Source: Coturnix japonica
Taxonomy: Eukaryota > Chordata > Aves > Galliformes > Phasianidae
Reading direction: 5' to 3'
Assembly (NCBI RefSeq): GCF_001577835.2
Contig: NC_029521.1
Span: 20,366,470-20,430,469 of the forward strand
DNA: 64,000 nt
The position numbers and the translations under genes were made by a program. The notes below the pieces were generated by a model that did not search any database, was not told where the DNA came from, and worked only from the letters and a program-made list of their open reading frames with translations. Shown here piece by piece: positions 31,301-64,000 of this stretch (positions within the stretch are counted from its first letter, which is position 1; each line of letters begins with the position of its first letter).

Positions 31301-31387
31301 ATACGGACAGCTGCTGGGGAAATGAAGCCCGCGGAAGGGAAAGGATCACCCCGAGACACCATTTGTCTTTCTACTAAATTGTACTGG

Positions 31388-31398
31388 TTTATTTTATT
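31388..31398 (-). terminator. ARL3: ARL3 distal poly(A) signals (two overlapping AATAAA)
   Basis: The + strand reads TTTATTTTATT, i.e. two AATAAA hexamers sharing one base on the - strand. They are followed on - by 'ccagtacaatttagtagaaa'. They face the TRIM8 terminus about 4.1 kb away. Confidence 0.6.
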
Positions 31399-32039
31399 TT
31401 GACAAAGACATCTAAACCACACACCGAGTACCAACATGAGCAGATATTGCAAATACCCCTTTTTGGTGGAATTCAGAACATAAAAGAAAGAGCTTGTGTG
31501 GGCCCGGCTGCAGCAGGACCGCGACGGAAGGGGCAGCGCAGGAGAGGCTTCACCCTACTGCAGTCAGCCAACGCCGTCTGCTGAGCAGGTACAGCTCTGA
31601 TGGAGAAAAACACCTCTGGCTCACAAGGGGAGCTACTGGGGCGTGGGGAAGAACACAAGGGCAAGGAGAGAAATTCTCCATCGGAGCCAACCGGGGAAGT
31701 GGGCTGTGGGCACGAGTCCCTGCTTCAAACATCACAGCCCCATTTCCTGCCGTGCCCTTGGAGAATTTCACTTCTCCATCATCTTTCCCCTCCAGAGAAC
31801 ACCAATGGGCAGGAGAGGCGTCTTTAATCTATCGCAAAGGTAAAACCAGATTTAATGATGTGAAAGGGAAGCACGACAGCCTTCCCCTGGGAAGGGAATT
31901 AACCCTTGTGACAGACTCCTCGTGCCCGGGCTGGGCTTGGCCATCGCTCAGAGCTTTAAATCAGGCCGCTGCCTGCCTGGCAGAGGGGCTCTCATTCAAG
32001 CGAAGGCATTGAGCTTGCAGCGAGCCTCGCTGGGTGGAA

Positions 32040-32125
32040 TTTAATGGGCTGTGTTATGCGGGAGGTCAGGAGAGAGGAACATAATGGCCCCTTCTGGCTT
32101 TAAAAATCTATGAATCGATGCAATG
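32040..32125 (+). repeat. Old CR1-family 3' end fragment
   Basis: 'gggctgtgttatgcgggagg' followed by 'tcaggagagaggaacataat', 'ggccccttctggctttaaaa' and ATCTATGAATC is the tail of the ancient CR1 family whose antisense copy lies at 3395-3580. Ends in the ATCTATGA octamer type. Confidence 0.75.
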
Positions 32126-34680
32126 CACGGCAGAGCTCCACCCATACCAATGAGATGGTTTGCTTTCCTCGGATGTTACTTCAAAGAGGGCAAAGCAGAG
32201 ATGTGGAAGGACAAAGCCTCCTCAGGACATCAGCATGAAGCTGAGGGGTCAGGAGGCAGAGGGGCAGCGTTCCTGTTCCCAGCTCCACAGGTGGTACAGA
32301 GCCGGGTGCTGCTGGGGGCAGAGCGGCAGGTGAGCAGAACCCCACATCCCTTCACATTTCCACCAGGTCAGTACACAGAGCTTACAGTACAGAGAACATT
32401 TATGGCCATTGCTGCGAGATGATTTACTTCAGTCATTGTAACCCTCCACCTCCATCCTCCCAGGTAGACCACATTCATCTACCAGATGACGGGTGAAGCT
32501 CTGGCTGGAGCAGGACCAAGCAAGCAGGATGTGTGCAAGCATAAGGAACGAGCCAGCAAACGCTTCTGGATCCTGAGTTCAGTAAGGCAATTTTTCCTTC
32601 CAAACTGGAGCGAGAGTAAATTTACAGCATTTTATACACGCTTCCAAGTGTAACTAAAGAAATAGCAGGGAGCGGGGCAGCACCCAGCTCTGCAGCCCTG
32701 TAGGTGAGGAGGGCTCTCTTCTGCCCCGAGGGGGGTTTTGCTTTGTCCTGATGGGGCAGAGGAGAGGAGCCAAAGCATGTCACACAGCACCCAGTGCGCA
32801 GTGATGGCCAACGTAAAGCCTGGGAGTACAGCCCACAGCCCAAAGCGCGCCTTCCAGAAGGGGCTGCAACGCTTTACAGCAATTTCATCAGGCAAATACG
32901 TGGATAGAGAGGAAAAGGGGACCTCTCAGACATGTGCTGGGATACATTTCTCCTCCTTTGGCTCCAGAAACACAAGGGCTCAGCTTCCTGGGGCTCCCCA
33001 TGAGCTAACACAGTTGCTCTGTTTAAATGAACATCCCTCCTCACGACTCCTTGCTCAACGCACGCCAACTGGAAGCGTGTCACTTCTTTGTGTCATTAGC
33101 TATTGCCTAACAGCTCGATGGAGCCTTTGCTCCCCTCCCAGCCCTGCTTTTTGCAGCAGGCTGCATCACTCCATCTGCACGTCCTGCCTGGGCTGCAGAC
33201 AGATGCACTCAGGGTGCTGACTCACAGACGCAGGCAGATTACATTCGGATTGCTGCAGCAGTTGCTGTCCCAGCTGTCCCTCTGCCCCCAGCCACAGCAA
33301 CGACAGCTGAACTACGCGCAGCCCAAACCCTGAACCATCCCGATGTACGGGGGGGACCTGGAAGCTGCCCGAGATGATTTCAATCTGCTGGGCTGTAACA
33401 CGGAGGTGGCTTCACGCGCAGTGCAGATGTTTCTGCTGTGAGCTGGAGATGTCCTGGGGAAGGGACGAGCGAGGCGGGGAGCTCCGGGGGTGTCAGCAGC
33501 CGCCTGGCTCCATGAGTCAGCTCGCTGGCGCGTGGTGAAGCCACATGCCGCAGGACACACAGCTCGCCCCGTGCTGCCAGCCTGCGAGAGGTGGAAGGGG
33601 TAAGGCGGTCCCCAGCCAGCCCTGGCCTTTCGCAGGCAGGCAGCAAACAAAGCTGGCAAGCAGGGCAGTGGGATTATTTTACCATCTGTGCATTAGAAAC
33701 TGGCCCAGGAGTCACCAGGCTCGCTTCAACAGGACGTGGCTGCTTTGGCGCGCTAAGTGACTCCTGCCCGCCGTCAGCTGGGGATAGATTTGAATCACGG
33801 ACAAGGAGGTGGAAAAAAGCTTTTGCTTTTCTATCTCAGCAACCACGTCCTTCTGCAGGAAAGGCAGTTCAGGGCAGAACAAGCCCTAGCTATAAAGAGC
33901 ATTTCCCATCTGCTGTTGCAGGCTCCTCACCTCCACCCGGATGAGCTGCAGCTGGCAGCGGGGCTGGGCACCTCCAAGCAGGGCTGCTGAGGAGGGTGGG
34001 AGTGGGTTTTGCACACTGCAGAAAGGAAGCCTGGGACCCGGTATCTCATTCTAGAAAGTAATCACGGACTTAATTGCATTTTGCTGCGGAGTTGCCTTAA
34101 CATCAAGGGAAAATCAACAGGGATTGTTCAACATCAAGACTAATCTCGCATATGGAGCTTACTGAACACAGGAACCACGTTTTTGCTGGCTCAAGGTGAA
34201 ACGCTGGGCTAAATTCTCCTTCAGCTGCGAGAAAAGCCCCAGGCACGCTCATCCTGCATTATTCCAATTGTAAAGAGCTTCAATTATACACACATAACCC
34301 TCTTCCTTCTACGGCGGCGTCGCAATGTAACAGTGTCTCGTTATGATCAAACTCCTCTTTTATGGCTATAGGAATATGCTGAAGTCTTCTACCCTCATTA
34401 CACAAATGACTTCTTATCAGTTTTTTTTTAAGAAACTACCCACAATTGGTAACAAAACCACGTTTTATCTGTCACTGAGGAAAAGCTGTGACTGACACCT
34501 GAGCGTGTCCTCAGCAACTGCAAGCCTGCACGGATAGGGCAGCTCCTATGAATTTAAGCAACTACAGTAACTCACCACTCCCTCTGCTTCACACTGAATC
34601 AGTCTTGCTTCTGCTTACAAATCTGCTGGCTAATCAGACATTTAATACTATTTATGCATAGGGAGGAAATATATAATTCC

Positions 34681-34686
34681 TTTATT
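34681..34686 (-). terminator. ARL3: ARL3 proximal poly(A) signal AATAAA
   Basis: TTTATT on +, i.e. AATAAA on -, about 220 bases past the ARL3 stop codon. It could give a short 3' UTR isoform. No transcript evidence. Confidence 0.4.
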
Positions 34687-34906
34687 GGGATAAAAAACCG
34701 ATACTAAAGAGCAGGTCAGGTTCCAAATCCAGCAGTAGGTTTTAACCGATGTTGTTCCCTTTTTTTTCTTTCTTTTTTTTTTTCTCTTTTAACAGCTGTA
34801 GCTGTGCACAGATGGAAAAACATTTGGTCAGAAAGCAGCAAATTAGTGTTTTCAGGCTAGAATTCTGCTCCCACCGCTCCTCCATTTCCATGCAGCTCAG
34901 AGCGCT

Positions 34907-58270
<23,364 letters not shown>

Positions 58271-58288
58271 CCTCTACGCGGCAGCGGG

Positions 58289-58303
58289 GTTACCATGGGC
58301 AAC
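58289..58303. promoter_or_regulatory. RFX X-box
   Basis: GTTACC-ATG-GGCAAC fits the RFX consensus GTTRCY-N(0-3)-RGYAAC at both half sites with a 3-base spacer. It is 19 bases upstream of the ARL3 start codon. RFX2/3 drive ciliary genes through X-boxes close to the start site, and ARL3 is a ciliary GTPase, so motif and gene agree. Confidence 0.75.
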
Positions 58304-58820
58304 TGCGTCACACACACGCCGCCGCTACGTCGCACGTCACCGCTTCCCGCCGGACGTACGGAGCGCGCGCGCGGGGCCCGCGGGAGGGGGCGGGGCCAAT
58401 CGTAGCCACGCCCCCATCCTGAGAGCACGCGGCAGGTGGGCGCGGCCTCTCGGCTCGCTCTGATTGGCTGAGGGCGGCCACGCGGCGCGCCAAAAGTTTG
58501 GGTGCCGCGCAGGTAGGGACACGTGGGGTGGGGGCGCGGGTTGAGTGGGGACTGCGCGATGCGATGCATTGCAATGAACGTCACCGGGTGGCTGTGCAGC
58601 TCCACGGGTGTGCAGTCAGCAGCCTTGAAGGGGGGGGGAATGCGGCTTAGCACCGTTGGAAGCGTGCATGCCGTGGGGTGTGTGCGGTTATCAGTGTGCA
58701 GTGCAGGAGGCCGGCGGCAGCAGCGCCTCGGGTCGCTGAAAGTCCAAGCCAGCTGTTAAATATAAACCCGCAGCAGTTGACTCGGTGCAGCGCTCCGCAG
58801 CAGCACGGCGCTATCCCAAA

Positions 58821-58981
58821 ATGGCTGCTGTGCCCCTCGGCTTCGACATCGATGCCCCGCGCTGGGATCAGAGCACCTTCATGGGGCGGCTGCGGCACTT
58901 CTTCAACATCACCGACCCGCGCACTGTGCTGGTGCCGGAGGGGGAGCTGGACCGGGCGCAGGCCGTGGTGGCAGGATGCAG
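58821..58981 (+). CDS. SFXN2: SFXN2 coding exon 1 (residues 1-54)
   Basis: Starts AAAATGGCTGCT and encodes [20 protein letters not shown] and onward to VVAGC plus two bases of Arg54, ending ATGCAG|GTGAGC. The first six residues differ from mammals (MEADLSG); the rest aligns directly. Confidence 0.93.
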
Positions 58982-61529
58982 GTGAGCACACAGCTGTGGT
59001 GCTGGGGCTGTGCCTGGCACCTGCCCGAGCGCTGGTGCAGCATCTGAGCACCCTGATGGAGCTGTAGATGTATCTGTTTGTAGCAGGAGAGTTGGGCTAG
59101 ATGACTTTTAAGGGGCTCTTCCAACTCAAAAGATTCTATGATCCGTCAGAGGTGTTTTTGTGGGTGTTTATTGGGGTTTTGGGAGCCCTGAGCTATCGTG
59201 GCTGAGCTGCTGTGACTTCGGCCTTTCAGGGCCGGGATGGTGCCACCGGGGAGCAGCCAGGAGCAGCTGCTTTATGCCAAGAAACTGTACGACTCGGCTT
59301 TCCACCCTGACAGTGGTGAGAAGATGAACCTCATTGGCAGGATGTCCTTCCAGGTGCCGGGTGGCATGGCCCTCACTGGCTGCATGCTGCAGTTCTACCG
59401 GTGAGAGCTGGGGACACAAGTTGGGACACAGCCTGGATGGCCCTCAGCTCCTCTAGGGGCTCTAATGCTATGGGCTCAGGAGTGGGTTGCTCTCACACAC
59501 CTCTGTCCCCATGAGCTTGCTGCATGCATCACTGAGGGCCAGGTGGATCTCATTCTCATCCCAAACCCCTCAGGGCTATGCCTCCTCCTGTGCTGTCTGC
59601 AAGACCCTCTCATACACATTCATTTCCCAGCCCTGCCCCTGCTTCACTCCTTGACTTCAGGCTGCCGTGCCTCAGTTTCCCCCAGCAGACACCAGGACAA
59701 GGGTACAGAGGGCATCTTATCTGTTCCCTGATGGCACCTGGGTGCTCTGCGGGCCCTTTTCCCTCTGCAGGACAGTGCCAGCTGTGGTGTTCTGGCAGTG
59801 GGTGAACCAATCTTTCAACGCCATTGTCAACTATACCAACCGCAATGCTGCGTCCCCCATCTCTCTGGCGTAAGTGTGCCCCTGTGATGGGACACCTGGT
59901 GCCTGTGGGATGCACCAAAAAGACATTCAGGCACCAAAGGAAGAGGATCTCAGTGTCAAAGGCAGTGTTTTATTTTATATTTCCATGCATCTGTTGCAAA
60001 TCACCAGGCAAATAGGAGTGGCTTACGTCACAGCCACCTCAACAGCCCTGGCCACTGCTGTGGGACTCAACCTCTACACCAAGGTACGTAGGGATGGGGT
60101 TGCAACAGCTCCTGGCCGCATCCCACCCCATGCTGATCCCATCCTTTGTCCTGCAGCGTGCTCCTCCCTTGCTTGCCCGCTGGGTCCCTTTTGCAGCCGT
60201 AGCTGCTGCCAACTGTGTGAACATCCCAATGATGAGGCAACAGTGAGTGCATCTGGGGTCTGCCTCTGCTCCCTGGCCCCAAGGGAGGATGGGAGAGGTG
60301 GGATGGGATCTGTGTGATCACTACCCTGCATCTGGGAGAGAGTGTCCCTGGTGGGGTGGCCCAGCATTGAACAAAGCAGGAGGGTGGTTTGGGGGTGAAG
60401 ATATCCCTTTTGGAGTCTATGATGTCCTGGCGCTACAGGGGGGTTGTTGGAGCTGCAGAAGTCTTGGGGTGTTCCATGGGGTGGGGGTCCCTTGTGTCAG
60501 CCATACCCTGAAGGTGGCAGCATCAGCCCAGGGGTGGCACAGCCCAGGGCTGCTGCGTTGCTGTCCCCACAGGGAGATTATCCATGGGATCTCAGTGACC
60601 GATGAGGACAACAATGAGCTTGGGCACTCCAGGGTGAGTTTGGGAGGGAGAGCAGATATTGGAATGGGGATGAGTGGACATGAGCAAGGCTGAGCAGCCA
60701 CTCTTGCTCACAGAGAGCAGCGGTGAAGGGCATTGCACAGGTCGTGGTCTCCAGGATCACCATGGCAGCTCCAGGCATGAGTGAGTGTGGGATGAGGACG
60801 GGAATCAGACCCATACTGCAGCCCTGCAGCTCTCAGCTTGGCCTGTGCTGATGGAGCTGCGTGGGCTGGTGGGGTCCCTCACTCTTCTCCCTGTGCGCAG
60901 TCATTCTGCCCATCATCATGGAGCGGCTGGAGAAGTTTCCCTTCATGCAGGTGAGCCCCTGCTGCTGCTCTGGGTGTGGGGTTGTGGCAGTCAGCTGGGG
61001 GCTGACCCTGCTCTTCCCCTGCAGCGGATCCGGGTTCTCCATGCGCCGCTGCAGGTGTTGCTGTGCGGTGGGTTGTGAGTATCTCAAAAAACCAGTGTGG
61101 CTCTGGAGGATGCCTGAAGTCACCCTGGAAAAAGCCCACACCCAGCGGTGATGGCAAAGTTTATTTCCTTCCAACCTGAGCTCTGTTACATTGTGTCCTG
61201 GGCTGGGACCATGCAGCTGGGGTTGTGCAGCTCCAGCTCTAACACCCGCTCTCCTTTGCCCGCAGCCTGCTCTTCATGGTGCCGGCAGCCTGTGCCCTGT
61301 TCCCTCAGAGATGGTACCTGTCCATGGCTTCCCACGGGAGCCCCCCTCCTCCCCTCACTCCCCACAGTCCTGATGGTCACCCAGGAGGAACAGGATGATG
61401 GTCTCAGTGTCTGTCCCCTCTCCCCACAGCTCCCTTGCGCTGTCTGACCTTGAGCCGGAGCTGCGGGACAGCATTGTGGCCAAGCACGGAGACAAAGTGC
61501 CATATGTCTACTTTAACAAAGGGCTGTGA
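58821..61529 (+). CDS. SFXN2: SFXN2, mitochondrial sideroflexin 2 (whole gene, 11 coding exons)
   Basis: Exons are 58821-58981, 59230-59400, 59771-59869, 60008-60083, 60157-60242, 60573-60633, 60714-60780, 60901-60950, 61025-61074, 61266-61313 and 61430-61529. All are GT-AG and join to 322 codons plus stop, the human length. The protein shows the sideroflexin hallmarks: an N-terminal [20 protein letters not shown] at 79-85, [10 protein letters not shown], five hydrophobic segments (about 100-120, 144-168, 174-196, 226-248, 262-290) and a C-terminal YVYFNKGL. Sideroflexins sit in the inner mitochondrial membrane; SFXN1/3 carry serine for one-carbon metabolism, and SFXN2 is linked to iron/haem homeostasis and partly redundant transport. 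The gene is compact (2.7 kb) and head-to-head with ARL3. A CR1 tail sits in intron 1; introns 2 (370 bases) and 5 (330 bases) hold nothing visible. Confidence 0.97.
59030..59145 (+). repeat. CR1 LINE 3' end fragment in SFXN2 intron 1
   Basis: 'catctgagcaccctgatgga' followed by 'gttgggctagatgactttta', 'ctcttccaactcaaaagatt' and CTATGATC is a CR1 tail, severely 5' truncated. Confidence 0.92.
59230..59400 (+). CDS. SFXN2: SFXN2 coding exon 2 (residues 54-111)
   Basis: Follows GCCTTTCAG and ends TTCTACCG|GTGAGA. Holds the HPDSGEK sideroflexin signature and [10 protein letters not shown]. Confidence 0.96.
59771..59869 (+). CDS. SFXN2: SFXN2 coding exon 3 (residues 111-144)
   Basis: Follows CCCTCTGCAG and encodes [32 protein letters not shown] plus two bases of Ala. 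Ends CTGGC|GTAAGT. Confidence 0.95.
60008..60083 (+). CDS. SFXN2: SFXN2 coding exon 4 (residues 144-169)
   Basis: Follows TCACCAG and encodes [20 protein letters not shown] plus NLYTK, a membrane segment. Ends ACCAAG|GTACGT. Confidence 0.94.
60157..60242 (+). CDS. SFXN2: SFXN2 coding exon 5 (residues 170-198)
   Basis: Follows TCCTGCAG and encodes [20 protein letters not shown] and VNIPMMRQ. Ends GGCAACA|GTGAGT, splitting a Gln codon. Confidence 0.95.
60573..60633 (+). CDS. SFXN2: SFXN2 coding exon 6 (residues 198-218)
   Basis: Follows CCCCACAG and encodes [20 protein letters not shown]. Ends CTCCAGG|GTGAGT. A matrix or intermembrane loop, more variable than its neighbours. Confidence 0.94.
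60714..60780 (+). CDS. SFXN2: SFXN2 coding exon 7 (residues 219-241)
   Basis: Follows GCTCACAG and encodes [20 protein letters not shown] plus GM and one base of Ile. Ends GGCATGA|GTGAGT. Confidence 0.94.
60901..60950 (+). CDS. SFXN2: SFXN2 coding exon 8 (residues 241-257)
   Basis: Follows GTGCGCAG and encodes [17 protein letters not shown]. Ends TTCATGCAG|GTGAGC. Confidence 0.95.
61025..61074 (+). CDS. SFXN2: SFXN2 coding exon 9 (residues 258-274)
   Basis: Follows CCCCTGCAG and encodes [16 protein letters not shown] plus two bases of Phe. Ends GGGTT|GTGAGT. Confidence 0.94.
61266..61313 (+). CDS. SFXN2: SFXN2 coding exon 10 (residues 274-290)
   Basis: Follows GCCCGCAG, completes Phe274 and encodes [15 protein letters not shown] plus two bases of a Cys codon. 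Ends AGAGATG|GTACCT, a weaker donor; the match of the next exon to the family supports it. Confidence 0.88.
61430..61529 (+). CDS. SFXN2: SFXN2 last coding exon (residues 290-322, stop)
   Basis: Follows TCCCCACAG and encodes [20 protein letters not shown] and [12 protein letters not shown] with TGA at 61527-61529. The terminal YVYFNKGL is conserved across the family. Confidence 0.95.
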
Positions 61530-62120
61530 ATAGAAGCTACCTTGGGAGCCATTGCACCCCTCCAGCCACCCACCACTGCCAGCTGTGTGCCACTGTGGGG
61601 CTTGGATGCATGGTGCAGCCCCCATTAACCCAGTCTGGGAGTGGAGCTGGGATCACTTCCCATTTCCTCCACCCCAAATCACACTGCTGCCTTAAACTGC
61701 TGCAGAGGCCTCTGCAAGAGCTGGTACCCCCACGGTGAGTGGGAAAGGACCAGTCCCCTATGTAGGGGAACACCCCAATGCCCTGGGACCAGTGCTATGA
61801 CTGTGCCTTACACTCAGGATCAGGTTTTATTCACTTTGCGATTGTCACAATCCCAAAGATAAATAGCTAATTGTTTTTAAGCTCTGAATTTTGCAATCAG
61901 CTCATTGCACTAAGCATGACAGCCAGGCATTGCCTTGCCATCTTGTGCCTCACTGTCCCTGTGGTGGGACCAAGGACTTGGGAAACACTTGATTCTGACC
62001 ATTCTGGCCCCCCTCATTTGGAGAGGGTCACAAAGCCATTGGGTTGTGAACTCAGGCCCTAAACAGATCACAGTGCAAATGACAGAGATGGGGAATGGCA
62101 AATAAAACGTGGTGATTTTT
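61530..62120 (+). other. SFXN2: SFXN2 3' UTR
   Basis: About 0.6 kb from the stop to the first good poly(A) signal, AATAAA at 62101-62106, which is followed by 'acgtggtgatttttaaaaca' and a TG-rich stretch. Extent inferred. Confidence 0.65.
62101..62106 (+). terminator. SFXN2: SFXN2 poly(A) signal AATAAA
   Basis: A canonical hexamer about 570 bases past the stop with T/GT-rich sequence within 45 bases downstream. Confidence 0.65.
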
Positions 62121-62124
62121 AAAA

Positions 62125-63430
62125 CAGCTGTGGGCTCTGCTTTTGGCTTGTCTTTGGGTACCTGCTTCCCTGGACAGGGCTGGTTCATGGGTCATACCTG
62201 CCCTGGAAAAAGGGAAGGTGCGGGCTCTCTGCTTGCATGTGAAACCATGTATCTCCAGTTGAGTGCCACAGGGAGACATCACTGCTTGGTGTTTGAACTC
62301 CTATATTCAGATTGTAGGGTTTCTAAGCTGCAGCAGGAGCCTCCATGGGAAGATTTGTGCCATCTCTGCCACTCGCAGCTCCAATGTGGAATGCTGGCAG
62401 GTGGTTGCAGGCAGTTCAGTCCAGCTTGACTCTGCATCACACTGCTGCAATAGGAAGGAAACCTCACTGCCAGAAGTCAGTGCCGGACTCAGTCCTATTT
62501 GTGAAGAGCTGCGGGTGTTAATTACACTCCAGTGATGAGTCACTCCCAATCTGGGCTTGTCCCATGCTCCAGCTTCTGCCTCCTTCCTACTTCTAATTTC
62601 AGGACAGGATGGGAAAGGGAGCGAAGCTCTGCAGGGCTGAAACGTTGGTGCTGCAACATGTTTACAACCTTCTTTCAATAACAACCAGACCAAAGACGTC
62701 CTGTTGGGCTGCAGCAGGGCTGGTGAGCTACAGAAGCCTAAAATTTATGTCTGTGAATGATAAGCAGCCCCAGAACCTTGCCCAAGTGCTGCTGGAGGTG
62801 CTGAATCCAGGTTAAGCACGCAGGGTGTGTGCCCAATGGGTTAACTGCTGCCAACCCACGCTCGCAGGGGTGCAGGGTTAGGTGTGCCCCAAGTATCGCC
62901 CTGGTTGAAGAATCCCAGGGGCAGGAGATAAGCTGCTACGTTGATTATTTTTCTTTGCTGAGCACGTTATCAGAGCATCTCAGGAGCATCACGGTGCCAA
63001 CCCCCTGTGGGGACTGCCTGGCACTGAGGGATTGGCACGGCACAGCGCCTGCACGCTGCCCACGAGCTGTGAGCGATCCACCTGCACCTGGGACAAGCCC
63101 AGGCAGAGGCTGCTGTGCTGGGACATCCCTTCCACATGCTGTGGTTCCCAACAGCAGCCCCCACTCAGCTGCTGGGATGTTGGGGGCCATGCCCAGCCCT
63201 GACTGGGTAGACTCCAGCACGGCACTTGTGTGCTGCAGGCAGGGATGTGGGCACCATGGTGGGTTCGCAGTGGCTTTGCAGCCTGCTGCCCATCCTCAGG
63301 GCCTGGCGTTGGGCTGGCGAACCCCCAGGGCTGGGTGGGCTGCATGGCTGCAGGGCACTGTGTGCACTGCAGAGGAGGCTGAGCAGGGTTTAAAGCTGCC
63401 AGGAGCCATGGCCAGCAGACGTGGCCGTGC
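62125..63430. other. Intergenic DNA between SFXN2 and WBP1L
   Basis: 1.3 kb of unique DNA with no gene, RNA or recognised repeat on either strand. The two genes are tandem on +. Confidence 0.6.
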
Positions 63431-63770
63431 GCTGTATGGCCGTCACAGAGCCCCTGAGCTGCCCCCCACGCCGTGGCACGGACACGAGTGGCAGCGCCCA
63501 CACCCCCTTACACACAGTTCCGCCACTCACAACATGGCGCCCATCGCACCACCCCGGGCCCCCTGTCCGCCGCGCCACACTCAAGATGGCAGCTCCCTGC
63601 AGGCAGACCCCGCCCCTCCCGTTCTGGCGTGTCGAGCCAATAGCCGTCCGAGCTGCGCGCCGTCTGACCAATCAGCGATAGAAGGGGGCGGGACAAGGAG
63701 CGGGGTACCCCTCGGCTCCCGTCCCGGGCCGCAGTCGGGCTGGGGAGGCGGGGAGCGGGGGGTGGGGGGG
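63430..63770 (+). promoter_or_regulatory. WBP1L: WBP1L CpG promoter
   Basis: CpG-rich DNA with two AAcATGGCGCC / AAGATGGCAG YY1-type motifs (about 63532-63541 and 63583-63592), two CCAAT boxes (63637-63641 and 63668-63672) and GC boxes (about 63607-63618 and 63684-63693). The arrangement is that of a TATA-less housekeeping promoter. The start site is probably within about 150 bases of the ATG. Confidence 0.65.
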
Positions 63771-63857
63771 ATGGCGGGGAGGCTCCGTGCCGCCATGGCC
63801 CTCATGTTGTTCCAGGCGCTGCCCGAGGGGCTGCCCGCCAGCCTGGAGCCCGCCCAG
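63771..63857 (+). CDS. WBP1L: WBP1L first coding exon (partial gene, runs off the right edge)
   Basis: Encodes MAGRLRAAMALMLFQALPEG and LPASLEPAQ in 29 whole codons and ends CGCCCAG|GTAGGA. This aligns with the N-terminus of the long human WBP1L isoform (a MERRRLLGGMALLLLQALPS-type start ending EPPQ before the DKEACVG exon), with the same length tolerance and the same phase-0 splice. WBP1L (OPAL1) is a single-pass membrane protein whose PY motifs bind WW-domain proteins such as NEDD4-family ligases; the transmembrane and PY exons lie outside the window. Synteny after SFXN2 supports the call. A second in-frame ATG (63795) is a possible alternative start. Confidence 0.85.
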
Positions 63858-64000
63858 GTAGGAGGCAGCCCGGGGGGCGCCGGTCGGAGGGTTCGATGTG
63901 TGCTAAGGGGTCGTGAGCGACAGCTGGATGAGAGGGGAGGGGGTTGTCAGCAGGCGAACTGCGGGCTGGGGGCGAGGCCTGGGGGGTCTGTCACGGTTGG
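63858..64000 (+). other. WBP1L: Start of WBP1L intron 1
   Basis: GC-rich DNA after the donor, a continuation of the CpG island to the end of the window. Nothing else visible. Confidence 0.7.

Larger units (their letters stand above)
27256..31365. other. Intergenic DNA between the convergent TRIM8 and ARL3 genes
   Basis: No gene was recognised. In order it holds a G/A-rich minisatellite (27619-28065), unique DNA, an AT-rich unique-looking island (29170-29350), a C-rich minisatellite (29946-30165), two islands that look conserved in composition (30220-30560 and 30830-31110), and a GACA/GATG microsatellite (31174-31300). Open frames over the minisatellites are compositional. Confidence 0.7.
31366..34906 (-). 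other. ARL3: Proposed ARL3 3' UTR (long form)
   Basis: Downstream of the ARL3 stop on the - strand there is no other gene until the overlapping AATAAA pair at 31388-31398. This gives a UTR of about 3.5 kb, in line with the long ARL3 mRNA of mammals. An earlier AATAAA at 34681-34686 would give a short form of about 240 bases. One old CR1 tail (32040-32125) lies inside on the opposite strand. The extent is inferred. Confidence 0.5.

Overview
The window is vertebrate nuclear DNA, almost certainly from a bird and probably a galliform. It has GT-AG spliced genes, CpG-island promoters, compact introns and many fragments of CR1 LINEs with the typical avian 3' end, plus a few decayed MIR-like SINEs. 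Nothing prokaryotic, viral or CRISPR-like was seen.

Four genes are supported by direct translation of their exons. TRIM8 runs on + (coding 8513-26227, 6 coding exons, 551 aa). ARL3 runs on - (coding 58270 down to 34907, 6 coding exons, 182 aa). SFXN2 runs on + (coding 58821-61529, 11 exons, 322 aa). The first exon of WBP1L lies on + (63771-63857), with the rest beyond the right edge. The order TRIM8-ARL3-SFXN2-WBP1L matches the conserved block of human 10q24.32. By that synteny the first ~2.2 kb may hold the 3' untranslated end of SUFU, but no SUFU coding exon is visible.

Layout: 1-2175 possible SUFU 3' end; 2176-6000 intergenic with an old CR1; 6000-7900 pyrimidine-rich repeat, CpG island and promoter-like DNA of TRIM8; 7900-9082 TRIM8 5' exons; 9083-23958 the large TRIM8 first intron, carrying CR1 and MIR fragments and several enhancer-like AT-rich islands; 23959-27255 the remaining TRIM8 exons and 3' UTR; 27256-31365 intergenic DNA between convergent genes with two minisatellites and a microsatellite; 31366-58330 ARL3; 58270-58820 the ARL3/SFXN2 divergent promoter; 58821-62120 SFXN2; 62120-63430 intergenic; 63430-64000 WBP1L promoter and exon 1.

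The genes do not form a pathway. TRIM8 is a RING E3 ligase of immune and STAT/NF-kB signalling. ARL3 is a ciliary small GTPase that releases lipidated cargo. SFXN2 is a mitochondrial inner-membrane sideroflexin. WBP1L is a membrane adaptor for WW-domain ligases. The most interesting local structure is the head-to-head ARL3/SFXN2 promoter. It contains a near-ideal RFX X-box just upstream of ARL3's start codon, an upstream ATG inside that X-box, and an ARL3 first exon whose only coding sequence is the ATG itself. I found no convincing undescribed system; the other findings are regulatory candidates and repeats that need alignment to test.
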